From Phaeovulum sp. (GTDB taxonomy: Bacteria > Pseudomonadota > Alphaproteobacteria > Rhodobacterales > Rhodobacteraceae), in the NCBI RefSeq assembly GCF_030684035.1, contig NZ_JAUXPI010000012.1:62001-126000 (forward strand): a stretch of DNA of 64,000 bases, in the 5' to 3' direction. Each line of letters starts with the position of its first letter. Within the stretch, counting starts at the first letter, position 1. The notes under the pieces were generated by a model. The model saw only the letters and a program-made list of their open reading frames with translations, searched no databases and was not told the DNA's origin. Made by a program: the position numbers and the translations under genes. This document shows, piece after piece, positions 44,224 through 53,138 of this stretch.

Positions 44224-44838
44224 CTACCCGATCAGCCTCTTGATCGCGCCGGCCAGATCGGCGCGCGCCGCGCAGGCATCGGCGGCCAGCGTAGCGGCGG
44301 TCTCGGCCAGCGCCTCGGGCTCCACGATGCGGTCGATCAGTCCCCAGTCCAGCGCCGCTTCGGCCCCGATTTTTTGCCCCGCCATCAAGATCATCTTCGC
44401 CCGCGCCGGGCCGACCAGTGCGGCCAGCCGTGCCGGGTCCGAGGGTTGCGGCAGAAACCCGAGCTTCATCACCGGATAAAAGAACTTCGCCCCCGGCACC
44501 GCAAGCCGCAGATCGCAAGCCAGCGCCATGCCAAAGGCACCGCCCGCAAGCGTGCCGTTCAGCGCCGCGATGGTCAGGCAGGGGGCGGCGGCAATATGCC
44601 CCGATAGCTGCTCCCAGATGCCGTCAGTCGCCAGACCGGCGCGCGCTTCGTCAAGATCGGCACCGGCGGAAAACACCTTGCCCGCGCCGGTCAGAACCAG
44701 CGCGCGCGCGCCCTTGTTCACCGCGCGCATCACCAGCCCGTCGATCTGGCCGAGCATCTCGCGGGTCAGGGAATTGGCCTTTTCGGGCCGGCTTATGCGC
44801 AGCGTCCATATCCCGCCCGCCTGAGAAAGCCCGATCAT
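44224..44838 (-). CDS. Enoyl-CoA hydratase/isomerase (crotonase) family protein lacking catalytic glutamates
   Basis: A 204-residue crotonase-fold protein, shorter than classical hydratases (about 260). The oxyanion loops are present (GKVFSAGADLDEA; ALNGTLAGGAFGMALACDL). The two acid residues of enoyl-CoA hydratase are missing: the GGGCE-type Glu is Gly (GGAFG) and the PEI-type Glu is Val (YPVMKLGFLP). Hydration is therefore unlikely; an isomerase, thioesterase or binding role is possible. ATG 44838 chosen by family alignment with a GGAGG site. Stands alone. Confidence 0.78.
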   Translation of the reverse strand: MIGLSQAGGIWTLRISRPEKANSLTREMLGQIDGLVMRAVNKGARALVLTGAGKVFSAGADLDEARAGLATDGIWEQLSGHIAAAPCLTIAALNGTLAGGAFGMALACDLRLAVPGAKFFYPVMKLGFLPQPSDPARLAALVGPARAKMILMAGQKIGAEAALDWGLIDRIVEPEALAETAATLAADACAARADLAGAIKRLIG

Positions 44839-44961
44839 CGCGCAGCGCCTCCGCTTCCCGCCTTGCCCGAGGTCTAGCAAGCTTGGAATCCCTTGACCAC
44901 TGCGCAAAGGCGCGGGATGCTGGCTTCTGACAGTTCGGTTTTTTCATGAGGGATAATGATC

Positions 44962-46446
44962 ATGGCACAATGGAAGACACTCGGGGCCGGTACCGCGCTT
45001 TCGCTGCTGCTGGGCAGCACGGCTGCATTGGCCGACGTGACCGCGCAGGATGTCTGGAAGGCGTGGACCGAAAGCCTTGCGGGATTCGGCTACACCTTCT
45101 TCACCACCAGCGAGACGGTGGCGGGCGATACGCTTGTGGTCAAAGACGTGGTCATGTCGATGACCCGGCCCGAGGGCACGTTCGACATGAACGTGGCCGA
45201 AATCCGCCTTCAGGAAACCGGCGATGGCAAGGTAACCGTGACGATGTCGAACGACATCCCGATCTGGGCGACCACCACCGCCGAAGGCGTGCCGCCGGTC
45301 AACACCACGATGATGCTGCGCCAGCAGGATCTCACGATGATCGTTTCGGGTGTGCCCGAGAACATGGCCTATGATGTTTCCGCCACCGAAATGATGGTCG
45401 AGGGCAGCGGAGCCGACGCAAGCGCCCCGGAAACCGAGGCCAGGGTTGCCATGACGCTGCGTGAAATCGAGGGTGCCTATACGCTCGATACCATGGACGG
45501 CAACACCATCACCTCCGAATTTGCCGCCGCCTCGCTCGATTTCACCGCCTCGGGCGTTGACCCCGAAACCAGCGGCCTGTTCGACATGACCGGCAGCATC
45601 GCCGATGTCGCATCAAGCTTTTCCGCCTTCCTGCCCGCCGATACCGACATGAACGACATGGCCGCGGCGATCGCGGCGGGGTTCTATGGCGAAGGTGAAA
45701 TGACCTATGGCGCAGGCCGCTTTGCGATGAACTTTGCCGACGAATCCGGCCCCGGTTCGGTCGAATCCACCGGCGAGGGCGGCCTTTTCCACTTCTCGCT
45801 TTCCGGCGACGGGCTTGAATACGGTGCCGATGGCGGTGCGGCCACGGTCATGATGACCGCGCCCGATCTGCCCTTCCCGGTCTCGTTTTCCAAGCAAAGC
45901 TCCACTTTGCTGATGTCGATCCCGATCGCCAAAGCCGAGCGGTTGCAGAACTTTGCGGTCAAGGTCGGTATTGCCGGGCTCGCCGTTTCCGAAGAGCTTT
46001 GGGGCATGGTTGACCCGATGGCGCAACTGCCGCGCACCCCGGCCGAGTTTCTGATCGATATTTCCGGCTCGGCGAAACTGCTGGTGAACCTCTTTGATCC
46101 TGCCGAGGTCGAAGCCAACCCGATTCCCGGCGAATTGCAAGATATGGCGCTCAACGCGCTGCGCCTTGCGGCGGCGGGGGCCGATCTGAGCGGCACCGGG
46201 GCCTTTACCTTCAACAACGACATGGGTTTCCCGATGCCCAAGGGCGCGGTCGATCTGCGGCTCGTCGGTGCCTATGCGCTGATGGACAAGCTGACTGCCA
46301 TGGGCCTTCTGCCCTCCGAACAATCGGCAGGCTTCAGGGCCATGCTCGGACTCTTTGCTGTACCGGTCGGGGCTGATGAGCTGACCTCGAAAATCGAGAT
46401 GCGCGAAGACGGCGGCATTTACGCCAACGGCCAGCGTCTGCAATAA
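44962..46446 (+). CDS. DUF2125 domain-containing exported protein
   Basis: A 494-residue exported protein: signal peptide MAQWKTLGAGTALSLLLGSTAALA, then an acidic beta-rich body with many Met, Thr and Ala residues, matching the DUF2125 proteins of Rhodobacteraceae. Probably periplasmic or outer-membrane associated; function unknown. The ATG at 44962 has GAGGG 9 bases before; an ATG two codons upstream is the alternative. Followed by a strong hairpin. Confidence 0.75.
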   Translation: MAQWKTLGAGTALSLLLGSTAALADVTAQDVWKAWTESLAGFGYTFFTTSETVAGDTLVVKDVVMSMTRPEGTFDMNVAEIRLQETGDGKVTVTMSNDIPIWATTTAEGVPPVNTTMMLRQQDLTMIVSGVPENMAYDVSATEMMVEGSGADASAPETEARVAMTLREIEGAYTLDTMDGNTITSEFAAASLDFTASGVDPETSGLFDMTGSIADVASSFSAFLPADTDMNDMAAAIAAGFYGEGEMTYGAGRFAMNFADESGPGSVESTGEGGLFHFSLSGDGLEYGADGGAATVMMTAPDLPFPVSFSKQSSTLLMSIPIAKAERLQNFAVKVGIAGLAVSEELWGMVDPMAQLPRTPAEFLIDISGSAKLLVNLFDPAEVEANPIPGELQDMALNALRLAAAGADLSGTGAFTFNNDMGFPMPKGAVDLRLVGAYALMDKLTAMGLLPSEQSAGFRAMLGLFAVPVGADELTSKIEMREDGGIYANGQRLQ

Positions 46447-46469
46447 GGCAGGCCGAGGCAAGCTGAGGG

Positions 46470-46500
46470 GGGCCGCCCGGAGCCAACCGGGCGGCCCTTG
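46470..46500 (+). terminator. Hairpin terminator after the DUF2125 gene
   Basis: GGGCCGCCCGG (46470-46480) pairs perfectly with CCGGGCGGCCC (46487-46497), an 11-bp stem with loop AGCCAA, followed by TTGGCTT. The T tract is weak but the stem is very stable. Confidence 0.65.
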
Positions 46501-46536
46501 GCTTGGGCCAGAAAGACAACGGGCAGGAGACGGCGC

Positions 46537-47883
46537 ATGAATGACCGGCTGCAAGACTTGACCACCGCACTTCTGGCCGCCGCCGCGCGCGCCGGTGCCG
46601 GTGCCGCCGATGCAATCGCGGTTGATGGCCGCGCCGTTTCCATTGATGTGCGCGAGGGAAGGCTGGAACAGGCCGAACGTTCCGAAGGTGTCGAGATCGG
46701 GCTTCGGGTGCTGATCGGCGGGCGGCAGGCCTGCGTTTCCGCCTCCGATATCTCTGCAACAACGATGCAGGAAATGGCGGCTCGCGCCGTGGCAATGGCA
46801 CGCGAGGCCCCGCCCGACCCCTTCGCGGGCCTTGCCGACGCCGCCGAACTGGCGCGCGGCTGGAATGTCGATGCGCTGCAAATGCAAGACCCTGCCGCCG
46901 AACCCGCCGCCGAAACGCTTCAGGAAGATGCGCGCCGCGCCGAAGCCGCTGCGCTGGCGGTGGCAGGGGTGGCACAGGTGCAATCGGCCTCGGCAAGCTA
47001 CGCCCGCCGCAACCTCTTTTTCGCCGCTTCAAACGGCTTTGCCGGGGGCTACGGGCGCACCTCGCGCTCGGTCTCGGCGGTGGCGATCAGCGGCGAGGGC
47101 GCGCATATGGAGCGTGACTGGGCCGCCGAAGCCCGCACCTTTCAATCTGATCTGCCTTCGCCCGAAACCGTCGGCAGCCTCGCCGGGCAGCGCGCCGTGG
47201 CGCGTCAGGGCAGCCGCCGCCCGCCCACCGGGGCCTATCCCGTGCTTTACGACGAACGTATTGCGGGCAGTCTGATCGGCCATCTTCTCGGCGCGATCAA
47301 CGGCACCTCGATTGCGCGCGGCGCGTCGTGGCTGCTTGATGCGCTTGGCACCCAGGTTCTACCCACCGGCCTGTCGATCATCGAAGACCCGCACCGACCG
47401 CGCATCTCCTCGTCGCGCCCCTTTGATGCCGAAGGTCTGGCCACCCGCCGCCGCGCCATCGTCGATGCCGGGGTGCTGACCGGCTGGACCCTCGATCTGG
47501 GCACCGCGCGCAAGCTTGGCATGGCCTCCACCGCCTCGGCCTCGCGCGGCACCTCGTCGCCGCCCTCGCCGGGCAATTCCAACATCGCGCTGACCGAAGG
47601 CAAGCAAAGCCCTGCCGAACTTCTCGCCGAAATGGGCACCGGCCTGCTCATCACCTCGCTGATCGGGGCCTCGATCAACCCGACCACCGGCGATTATTCG
47701 CGCGGCGCTTCCGGCTTCTGGGTGCAGGGTGGCGAGATTGTCTGGCCGGTCAACGAATGCACCGTGGCGGGCAACCTGCGCGAAATGCTGACCCGCATCA
47801 CCCCCGCCAACGACGCCCGCAGCCATCTCAGCCATGTCGTGCCCAGCCTTCTGGTCGAAGGGCTGACACTGGCCGGTAGCTGA
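46537..47883 (+). CDS. TldD/PmbA (TldE-like) metalloprotease-complex subunit
   Basis: A 448-residue protein of the TldD/PmbA family: R/V-rich RLEQAERSEGVEIGLRVLIGG, the central SYARRNLFFAASNGF and the C-terminal NPTTGDYSRGASGFWVQGGEI with VNECTVAGNLREML. No HExxxH zinc motif is present, so it corresponds to TldE/PmbA, the non-catalytic half of a heterodimer with TldD that degrades unfolded peptides and matures microcins. No tldD lies in the window. Ribosome site AGGAGA. Confidence 0.88.
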   Translation: MNDRLQDLTTALLAAAARAGAGAADAIAVDGRAVSIDVREGRLEQAERSEGVEIGLRVLIGGRQACVSASDISATTMQEMAARAVAMAREAPPDPFAGLADAAELARGWNVDALQMQDPAAEPAAETLQEDARRAEAAALAVAGVAQVQSASASYARRNLFFAASNGFAGGYGRTSRSVSAVAISGEGAHMERDWAAEARTFQSDLPSPETVGSLAGQRAVARQGSRRPPTGAYPVLYDERIAGSLIGHLLGAINGTSIARGASWLLDALGTQVLPTGLSIIEDPHRPRISSSRPFDAEGLATRRRAIVDAGVLTGWTLDLGTARKLGMASTASASRGTSSPPSPGNSNIALTEGKQSPAELLAEMGTGLLITSLIGASINPTTGDYSRGASGFWVQGGEIVWPVNECTVAGNLREMLTRITPANDARSHLSHVVPSLLVEGLTLAGS

Positions 47884-47893
47884 CCCGCGCGCC

Positions 47894-48700
47894 TCACGCC
47901 GCCGGCCGCGCCGCGTGGTAGCGCGCCAGTTGTAGCGCATAGCTTGGTGCCCGCGCCCGAGCCGCGCGGTGCAGGCGGTGCAGCGCGGCGGGTGTTACCG
48001 CATCGCCCATCAGCAGCGCTTGCACCCGCGCGAACAGATGCGCCTCGCCCACAAGTCGCAGCGCAGGGTGCCCGCCAAACGGCATCGCCACGCTGCGCAA
48101 CCCCTGAAAACGGGCCTGAATCAGCGCCGCATGGCGCGCGTCGGCAGGTTCCAACCGCGGGTCGAAGACGATGCAGCCCCGCAGCCCCGCCGCGCCCTCG
48201 GCACCAAGATCGTCAAGCCCGGGGTCAAGCCGCGCCGCGAAAAGCGCATAGCGGCTTTCAAAGGGCACCCGCTCGGGAAAGATCGAGAATTGCGGCGAGA
48301 CCAGCAGCGCCCGGCGCAGATGCAGCGCCTGCGCCATGAGCAGCGCGCCATAGCCGCCAAACGAGAACCCGATGGCCGCCACATCATCGAACCCTGCGGT
48401 AAAACTGCCAAGCGCCGCCCGCAGCGCCGCCAGATCGGGGTTGAGGAACCAGTCGTTCTGCGCGGTTTCCACCATCAGATGCGCCACCCCCGCCTGCATC
48501 ATCTGCGGCGGCGGCGCGCGCCCGGGAAACCCCGCGCGACCGGGGCGCAGGTAATCGAAGCTCACCACCAACCGGCTCCGGTGCGGCGCATGGCAGACCG
48601 CGCGCAACCGTTCGGATGCAAACACCACAAGCGGCGCTTCGGCACCCCCGGAGGGCAGGTCGCGCGGCGGCGCGCGACACATGGCAGCGGCGCATTGCAT
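47894..48700 (-). CDS. Alpha/beta hydrolase family protein
   Basis: A 268-residue hydrolase-like protein with a nucleophile elbow GFSFGGYG (S113), which is the expected GxSxG, after the strand VAAIGFS, and a later FGGHPALRL that may hold the catalytic His. The general layout is an acyl esterase or a small carbohydrate esterase; the substrate is unknown. It ends 11 bases past the convergent TldE-like gene. The N-terminal start is uncertain (ATG 48700 or 48682). Confidence 0.65.
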   Translation of the reverse strand: MQCAAAMCRAPPRDLPSGGAEAPLVVFASERLRAVCHAPHRSRLVVSFDYLRPGRAGFPGRAPPPQMMQAGVAHLMVETAQNDWFLNPDLAALRAALGSFTAGFDDVAAIGFSFGGYGALLMAQALHLRRALLVSPQFSIFPERVPFESRYALFAARLDPGLDDLGAEGAAGLRGCIVFDPRLEPADARHAALIQARFQGLRSVAMPFGGHPALRLVGEAHLFARVQALLMGDAVTPAALHRLHRAARARAPSYALQLARYHAARPAA

Positions 48701-48790
48701 GGCAGAAACCCCGATCAGGGGGCCGATCCTGCCGCACCGATGCTAAGCAGCGGTTGAGGCTGCCACCGCCAAATGCCGAAAATGCAATGA

Positions 48791-48815
48791 AAAAGCCCGG
48801 GGTTGCGCCCGGGCC
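48791..48815 (-). terminator. Rho-independent terminator of tRNA-Lys
   Basis: On the minus strand the stem GCCCGGG (48808-48814 with 48795-48801) closes a 6-base loop and is followed by TTTT (48791-48794). It lies directly 3' of the tRNA-Lys. Confidence 0.8.
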
Positions 48816-48825
48816 GTTCAGGTGA

Positions 48826-48901
48826 TGGTGAGCCCGACGGGGTTCGAACCCGTGACCTACTGATTAAAAGTCAGTTGCTCTACCAGCTGAGCTACAGGCC
48901 C
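48826..48901 (-). tRNA. tRNA-Lys, anticodon UUU
   Basis: A 76-base tRNA with 7-bp acceptor stem (two G-U pairs), D arm AGCTCAGCTGGTAGAGC, anticodon loop CTTTTAA (anticodon TTT), T arm GGTTCGAACC and an encoded CCA. The T-loop, D-loop and stem pairings all close, so identity is clear. Confidence 0.97.
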
Positions 48902-49006
48902 ATCACAGGGCGCTTCTGTAGTAATCCCTCCGGGGCGGGTCAAGGCCTTATTTGCCGGAAATCCAGCCACTGGCCGAATCTGCCCGCATTGCGTAGAAAG
49001 CACTCC

Positions 49007-49846
49007 ATGATGCAAAACCAGCGCGCTTCCGGCCTGCCCTTTCTGAAAATGCACGGGGCTGGCAACGACTTCGTGGTGATCGACGCCCGCGCGGGTGGCG
49101 TTGCGATTACGCCTGCGCTGGCACGCGCGCTGGGCGACAGGCACCGCGGCATCGGCTTTGACCAGTTGGTGCTGATCGAGCCTGACCCGCAAGCCGCCGC
49201 GCGGCTGACCTTTTTCAACGCCGATGGCAGCACCGCCGGGGCCTGCGGCAATGCCACCCGCTGCGTTGCGCGGTTGATCCTCGATGAAACCGGCGCTCCC
49301 CGGCTGACGCTGCGCACCGAGCGCGGCCTGCTTGATGCCGAGGATGCGGGCGGCGGGCTGACCCGCGTCAACATGGGGCAGCCGCAGCTTGACTGGGCGG
49401 AACTGCCGCTTTCCCGGCCGATCGATACGCTGCACCTGCCGCTGCCGGGCGATCCGGTCGGCGTCGGCATGGGCAACCCGCATTGCGTGCATTTTGTTGC
49501 CGATGCGGAAGCGGTCGATGTCGCGCGCCTCGGCCCCCGGATCGAACACGACCCGCTTTTCCCGAAAGCCACCAATGTCGAGTTTGCCTCGCTTACCGCC
49601 CCTGACAGGTTGCGGATGCGGGTCTGGGAACGCGGCACCGGCATCACGCTCGCCTGCGGCTCGGGCACCTGCGCCACCGCCGTAGCCGCCCACCTGCGCG
49701 GCCTGACCGGGCGGCAAGTAACGGTCGATGTCGATGGCGGCAGGCTGGCGGTTGACTGGCGCGACGATGGCGTCTGGATGACCGGCCCCACCGCACGGGT
49801 CTTTCGCGGCACCATAAGCCCCGAGTTTCTGGCCGCAGCGGAATGA
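49007..49846 (+). CDS. dapF: Diaminopimelate epimerase
   Basis: A 279-residue enzyme that interconverts LL- and meso-diaminopimelate for lysine and peptidoglycan synthesis. Both catalytic cysteine loops are visible, ACGNATRC and [10 protein letters not shown], plus the opening [15 protein letters not shown]. The ATG at 49007 is chosen; the next ATG is one codon later. Its stop overlaps the mtaB start (ATGA), so the pair is co-translated. Confidence 0.95.
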   Translation: MMQNQRASGLPFLKMHGAGNDFVVIDARAGGVAITPALARALGDRHRGIGFDQLVLIEPDPQAAARLTFFNADGSTAGACGNATRCVARLILDETGAPRLTLRTERGLLDAEDAGGGLTRVNMGQPQLDWAELPLSRPIDTLHLPLPGDPVGVGMGNPHCVHFVADAEAVDVARLGPRIEHDPLFPKATNVEFASLTAPDRLRMRVWERGTGITLACGSGTCATAVAAHLRGLTGRQVTVDVDGGRLAVDWRDDGVWMTGPTARVFRGTISPEFLAAAE

Positions 49847-51096
49847 GCGCGCCGATCCTTGCCACCCTCGGCTGCCGCCTCAACGCCTATGAAAGCGCGG
49901 CGATGCAGGAACTTGCCACCGCCGCGGGCATGACCAACGCGGTGATCGTCAACACCTGCGCGGTGACCGCCGAGGCGGTGCGCAAGGCCCGTCAGGAAAT
50001 CCGCCGCCTGGCGCGCGAAAACCCCGGCGCGCCGATCATCGTCACCGGCTGCGCCGCGCAGACCGAACCCAAAACCTTTGCCGCCATGCCCGAAGTTGCC
50101 CGCGTGATCGGCAACCACGAGAAAATGCAACCCGCCACCTGGGCGGGCCTGACCGCCGCAGACCTGATCGGCACCACCGAAAAGATCATGGTCGATGACA
50201 TCCTTTCCGTGCGCGAAACCGCGGGCCACCTGATCGACGGCTTTGGCCGCCACCGCGCCTATGTGCAGGTGCAGAACGGCTGCGATCACCGCTGCACCTT
50301 CTGCATCATCCCCTACGGGCGCGGCAATTCGCGCTCGGTTCCTGCGGGCGTCGTGGTGGAGCAGATCAAGCGGCTGGTGGGCAAGGGCTTTGCCGAAGTG
50401 GTGCTGACCGGCGTCGATCTCACCTCCTGGGGGGCCGATCTGCCCGGCGCGCCCCGGCTTGGCGATCTGGTGGCACGCATTCTGCGGCTCGTGCCGGATC
50501 TCGCGCGGCTGCGCATTTCCTCGATCGACAGTATCGAGGCCGATGAGAACCTGCTGCAAGCCATCGCCACCGAACCCCGGCTGATGCCGCATCTGCACCT
50601 GAGCCTGCAACATGGCGATGATCTGATATTGAAGCGGATGAAGCGCCGCCACAGCCGGGATGACGCGATCCGCTTTTGCGAAACGGCGCGCACCCTGCGC
50701 CCCGGCATCGTCTTTGGGGCCGATATCATCGCGGGCTTTCCGACCGAGACCGAAGCGATGTTCGCCAACTCGCTGCGACTTGTGGAAGACTGCGGCCTGA
50801 CCTTCCTGCACGTCTTTCCGTTCAGCCCGCGCCACGGCACCCCCGCCGCCCGCATGCCGCAACTCAAGGGACCGGCAATCAGGGAACGCGCCGCCCGCCT
50901 GCGCGCCCTGGGCGATGCCCGCCTGCTCGCCCATCTTGCAGCCGAGGTCGGCCAGACCCGCCGGATCCTGACCGAAGGCCCCCGCATTGGCCGCACCGAA
51001 TATTTCACCGAAGTCGCCTTTGCCGAGGACCAGCCCGAAGGCACGCTGCTGGAGCGCCGCATTCTGGGCCATGGCAGCACGCAGCTTCTGGCCTGA
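49843..51096 (+). CDS. mtaB: tRNA t6A37 methylthiotransferase MtaB
   Basis: A 417-residue radical-SAM methylthiotransferase. The N-terminal cluster ligands C11, C39 and C70 and the radical-SAM motif C146-x3-C150-x2-C153 (CDHRCTFC) are in place, followed by PYGRGNSRS. It makes ms2t6A at position 37 of tRNAs such as tRNA-Lys(UUU), which is encoded 1 kb upstream. It lacks a long C-terminal TRAM extension, as is usual in this group of bacterial MtaB. Confidence 0.93.
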   Translation: MSAPILATLGCRLNAYESAAMQELATAAGMTNAVIVNTCAVTAEAVRKARQEIRRLARENPGAPIIVTGCAAQTEPKTFAAMPEVARVIGNHEKMQPATWAGLTAADLIGTTEKIMVDDILSVRETAGHLIDGFGRHRAYVQVQNGCDHRCTFCIIPYGRGNSRSVPAGVVVEQIKRLVGKGFAEVVLTGVDLTSWGADLPGAPRLGDLVARILRLVPDLARLRISSIDSIEADENLLQAIATEPRLMPHLHLSLQHGDDLILKRMKRRHSRDDAIRFCETARTLRPGIVFGADIIAGFPTETEAMFANSLRLVEDCGLTFLHVFPFSPRHGTPAARMPQLKGPAIRERAARLRALGDARLLAHLAAEVGQTRRILTEGPRIGRTEYFTEVAFAEDQPEGTLLERRILGHGSTQLLA

Positions 51097-51111
51097 GCGT
51101 CTCTTTCGTGC

Positions 51112-51200
51112 AAATACCCCGGGGGTCCGGGGGCAGCGCCCCCGGCCTTGCCCGCGGTAGCGCCGGGGGTTTCACACCCCCGGACCCCCGTGGGGTATTT
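51112..51200. repeat. GC-rich palindromic intergenic element between mtaB and the PaiB-like gene
   Basis: Outer arms 51112-51133 and 51177-51200 (AAATACCCC ... GGGGTATTT) are reverse complements apart from two extra bases. Inside are two perfect hairpins, CCGGGGGC-AGC-GCCCCCGG (51127-51145) and CCGGGGG-N7-CCCCCGG (51163-51183). No protein-coding sense is visible. Elements of this look occur often between genes in Rhodobacteraceae. It may act as terminator or mRNA-end protector for mtaB. Confidence 0.7.
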
Positions 51201-51217
51201 CGGCGAAGGAGATGAGG

Positions 51218-51826
51218 ATGCACCCGAACCCGGCCTTTCGCGGCGAATCCGCTGAAGCTTGTCTTGCCTTTGCTCTCGCGCGCGGTTTCGGCGCGCTTTC
51301 GGTGAATGGCGCGGCGGGGCCGATCGTCTCGCATCTGCCCTTTTGCGCGGTCCCGGCGGGTATCGAGTTCCACATCGTTCGAAACGCCCCGATGGCACGC
51401 GCGCTTGCCACACCGCAGCCAGCGCTGATGGTGGTCAGCGGTGCCGATGCCTATGTTTCGCCCGACTGGTACGGGCTCGATCATCAGGTGCCGACATGGA
51501 ACTACCATGTCGTGCACCTGCGCGGGGTGGTGGAGACCTTGCCGGAAACCACCTTGCGCGGGCATCTGGAGCGGCTTTCCGCGAGTTTCGAAGAACGGCT
51601 CGACAAGGCTCCCTGGCGGTTGGAAAAGATGCCGGAAGCGGCGCTGGCGCGGATGATGCGGGCAATTCAGCCCTGCCTTCTGCGCGTTACCGAAGTGCAG
51701 GGAACGCTGAAGCTTGGCCAGAACAAGCCCGACGCCGCGCGCATTGCCGCAGGCCGGGCGATGCAGGCCGCGGGGCTTGGAGCCGGTGCCGCAGAGATCG
51801 CCGCGCGCATGTTGCAGGCGGATTGA
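51218..51826 (+). CDS. FMN-binding negative transcriptional regulator, PaiB family
   Basis: A 202-residue flavin-binding split-barrel protein like B. subtilis PaiB (about 207 residues): early FALARGFGALSVNG and SHLPF, ARALATPQPALMVVSGADAYVSPDWYG, VPTWNYHVVHLRG, then KLGQNKPDA, all typical PaiB landmarks. PaiB-type proteins act in regulation of sporulation and degradative enzymes in Bacillus; here the target is unknown. The ATG at 51218 is chosen because it lies 6 bases after AAGGAG, while the ATG at 51212 touches it. It lies between two palindromic elements. Confidence 0.85.
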   Translation: MHPNPAFRGESAEACLAFALARGFGALSVNGAAGPIVSHLPFCAVPAGIEFHIVRNAPMARALATPQPALMVVSGADAYVSPDWYGLDHQVPTWNYHVVHLRGVVETLPETTLRGHLERLSASFEERLDKAPWRLEKMPEAALARMMRAIQPCLLRVTEVQGTLKLGQNKPDAARIAAGRAMQAAGLGAGAAEIAARMLQAD

Positions 51827-51862
51827 TGCCAAGCCTTGCCGGCTTCGGCACCGCACATCAGA

Positions 51863-51964
51863 GCCTGTCTGGCAAAAGTGGGCACCGGTTTTGTCGCAAG
51901 ACAGGCGCAAATCAAGAAGCTAGAGTCTGTCTGGCGCTTCTATCTGCGCCGGACAGACTCTAGC
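51863..51964. repeat. Two-hairpin palindromic element before the deacetylase gene
   Basis: The first unit pairs GCCTGTCT (51863-51870) with AGACAGGC (51899-51906) and GGCAAAA with TTTTGTC inside; the second pairs GCTAGAGTCTGTC (51919-51931) with GACAGACTCTAGC (51952-51964), and GGCGC with GCGCC inside. Both units share AGCCTGTC/AGTCTGTC wording. It looks like the AAAGTGGGCACCGGTTTT type repeats scattered in alphaproteobacterial genomes. It ends 9 bases before the deacetylase ATG, so it covers any ribosome site. Confidence 0.7.
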
Positions 51965-51973
51965 GTTTCGCCC

Positions 51974-52930
51974 ATGACAACCGCCTTTATCACCCAAGCT
52001 TCGGCCATGGAGCACCTCGCCCCGCCCGGGCACGCCGAGCGCGAAGCGCGGATTGAAGCGATCTGGTCGGCGCTAGGCGCGCCTGCATTCGCCGCGCTTG
52101 CCCGCCACCCCGCGCCCCGCGCCGATGCGGCCGAGGTTCTGCGCTGTCACCCGGCGCGGCACCTCGATGCGGTCGGTGCCGCCATTCCCGAGGCGGGTTG
52201 GGCGATGCTCGACCCGGACACCTTTGTCTCGCCGCGCTCGCTCGACGCGGCCTTGCACGCGATCGGCGGGGTCAACCTCGGGGTCGATCTGGTGCTGGCG
52301 GGGCAGGTGGCCAATGCCTTTGTCGCCATGCGCCCGCCGGGCCACCATGCCGAGGCTGACCGCGCCATGGGCTTTTGCCTGTTCGGCACCGTGGCGATTG
52401 CCGCAAGGCGGGCGCTTGACCATCACCGCCTCGCCCGGGTGGCGGTGCTCGATTTCGACGTGCACCACGGCAACGGCACCCAGGACCTGCTCTGGGACGA
52501 GCCGCGTGCGATGTTCGTCTCCTCCCACCAGATGCCGCTCTATCCGGGTTCGGGTTCCCCCACCGAGACCGGCGCGCATGGCCAGATCCTGAACCTTGCC
52601 CTGCCGCCCGGTTCCGGCAGCGCGGCAATGCGGCCCGCCTGGGAGGCAGCGCTTGCGCAGCTGCGCCGCTTTGCGCCGGAACTGGTGCTGGTATCCGCCG
52701 GGTTTGATGCGCACCGCGCCGACCCGCTGGCGGGGCTGACCTGGAACGAGGCCGATTATCGCTGGCTGACGCATGCGATTTGCGATCTGGCCGATGCGTG
52801 TTGCGGCGGGCGGGTGGTCTCGACACTTGAAGGCGGATATGATCTGACCGCACTTGCGGCCTCGGTCGCGGCGCATGTGGCGGTTCTGATGGAGCGGGGC
52901 GATGACCGAATTGGCGGCGATGAGCTTTGA
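51974..52930 (+). CDS. Histone deacetylase family protein (acetoin utilisation / acetylpolyamine amidohydrolase type)
   Basis: A 318-residue zinc hydrolase with RPPGHHAEADRAMGFCLF (His pair of the charge relay), VAVLDFDVHHGNGTQ (zinc Asp/His), and SAGFDAHRADPLAGL (second zinc Asp), and STLEGGYDL near the end. The substrate may be an acetylated amine or protein; unknown here. It is the first gene of the group that continues with xseB (29-base overlap), ispA and dxs, the usual order in Rhodobacteraceae. Confidence 0.9.
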   Translation: MTTAFITQASAMEHLAPPGHAEREARIEAIWSALGAPAFAALARHPAPRADAAEVLRCHPARHLDAVGAAIPEAGWAMLDPDTFVSPRSLDAALHAIGGVNLGVDLVLAGQVANAFVAMRPPGHHAEADRAMGFCLFGTVAIAARRALDHHRLARVAVLDFDVHHGNGTQDLLWDEPRAMFVSSHQMPLYPGSGSPTETGAHGQILNLALPPGSGSAAMRPAWEAALAQLRRFAPELVLVSAGFDAHRADPLAGLTWNEADYRWLTHAICDLADACCGGRVVSTLEGGYDLTALAASVAAHVAVLMERGDDRIGGDEL

Positions 52931-53138
52931 AGATGCGATGGCGGCGCTGGAAAAGGTCGTGCGCGATCTGGAACAGGGCAATGTCTCGCTCGATCAGTCG
53001 ATCTCGCTTTACGAACGCGGCGCGGCCCTGAAGGCGCATTGCGAGGCGCTGCTGAAAGCCGCCGAAGAGCGGGTTGAAAAGATCACGCTGGGCGAAGGCG
53101 GGGTTCCCACCGGGTCAACGCCGGTGACGGGGCTCTAG
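52902..53138 (+). CDS. xseB: Exodeoxyribonuclease VII small subunit
   Basis: A 78-residue helical protein with the family core FEDAMAALEKVVRDLEQGNVSLDQSI and ALKAHCEALLKAAEERVEKI. It binds XseA to form exonuclease VII. Starts inside the deacetylase gene with GGAG 7 bases before, and ends directly at the ispA GTG. The partner xseA is not in the window. Confidence 0.92.
   Translation: MTELAAMSFEDAMAALEKVVRDLEQGNVSLDQSISLYERGAALKAHCEALLKAAEERVEKITLGEGGVPTGSTPVTGL

Noticed and set aside
48940-51072. 710-codon open frame on the minus strand opposite dapF and mtaB
   Set aside because: Antisense to two well-supported genes with catalytic motifs; amino-acid composition is typical of shadow frames.
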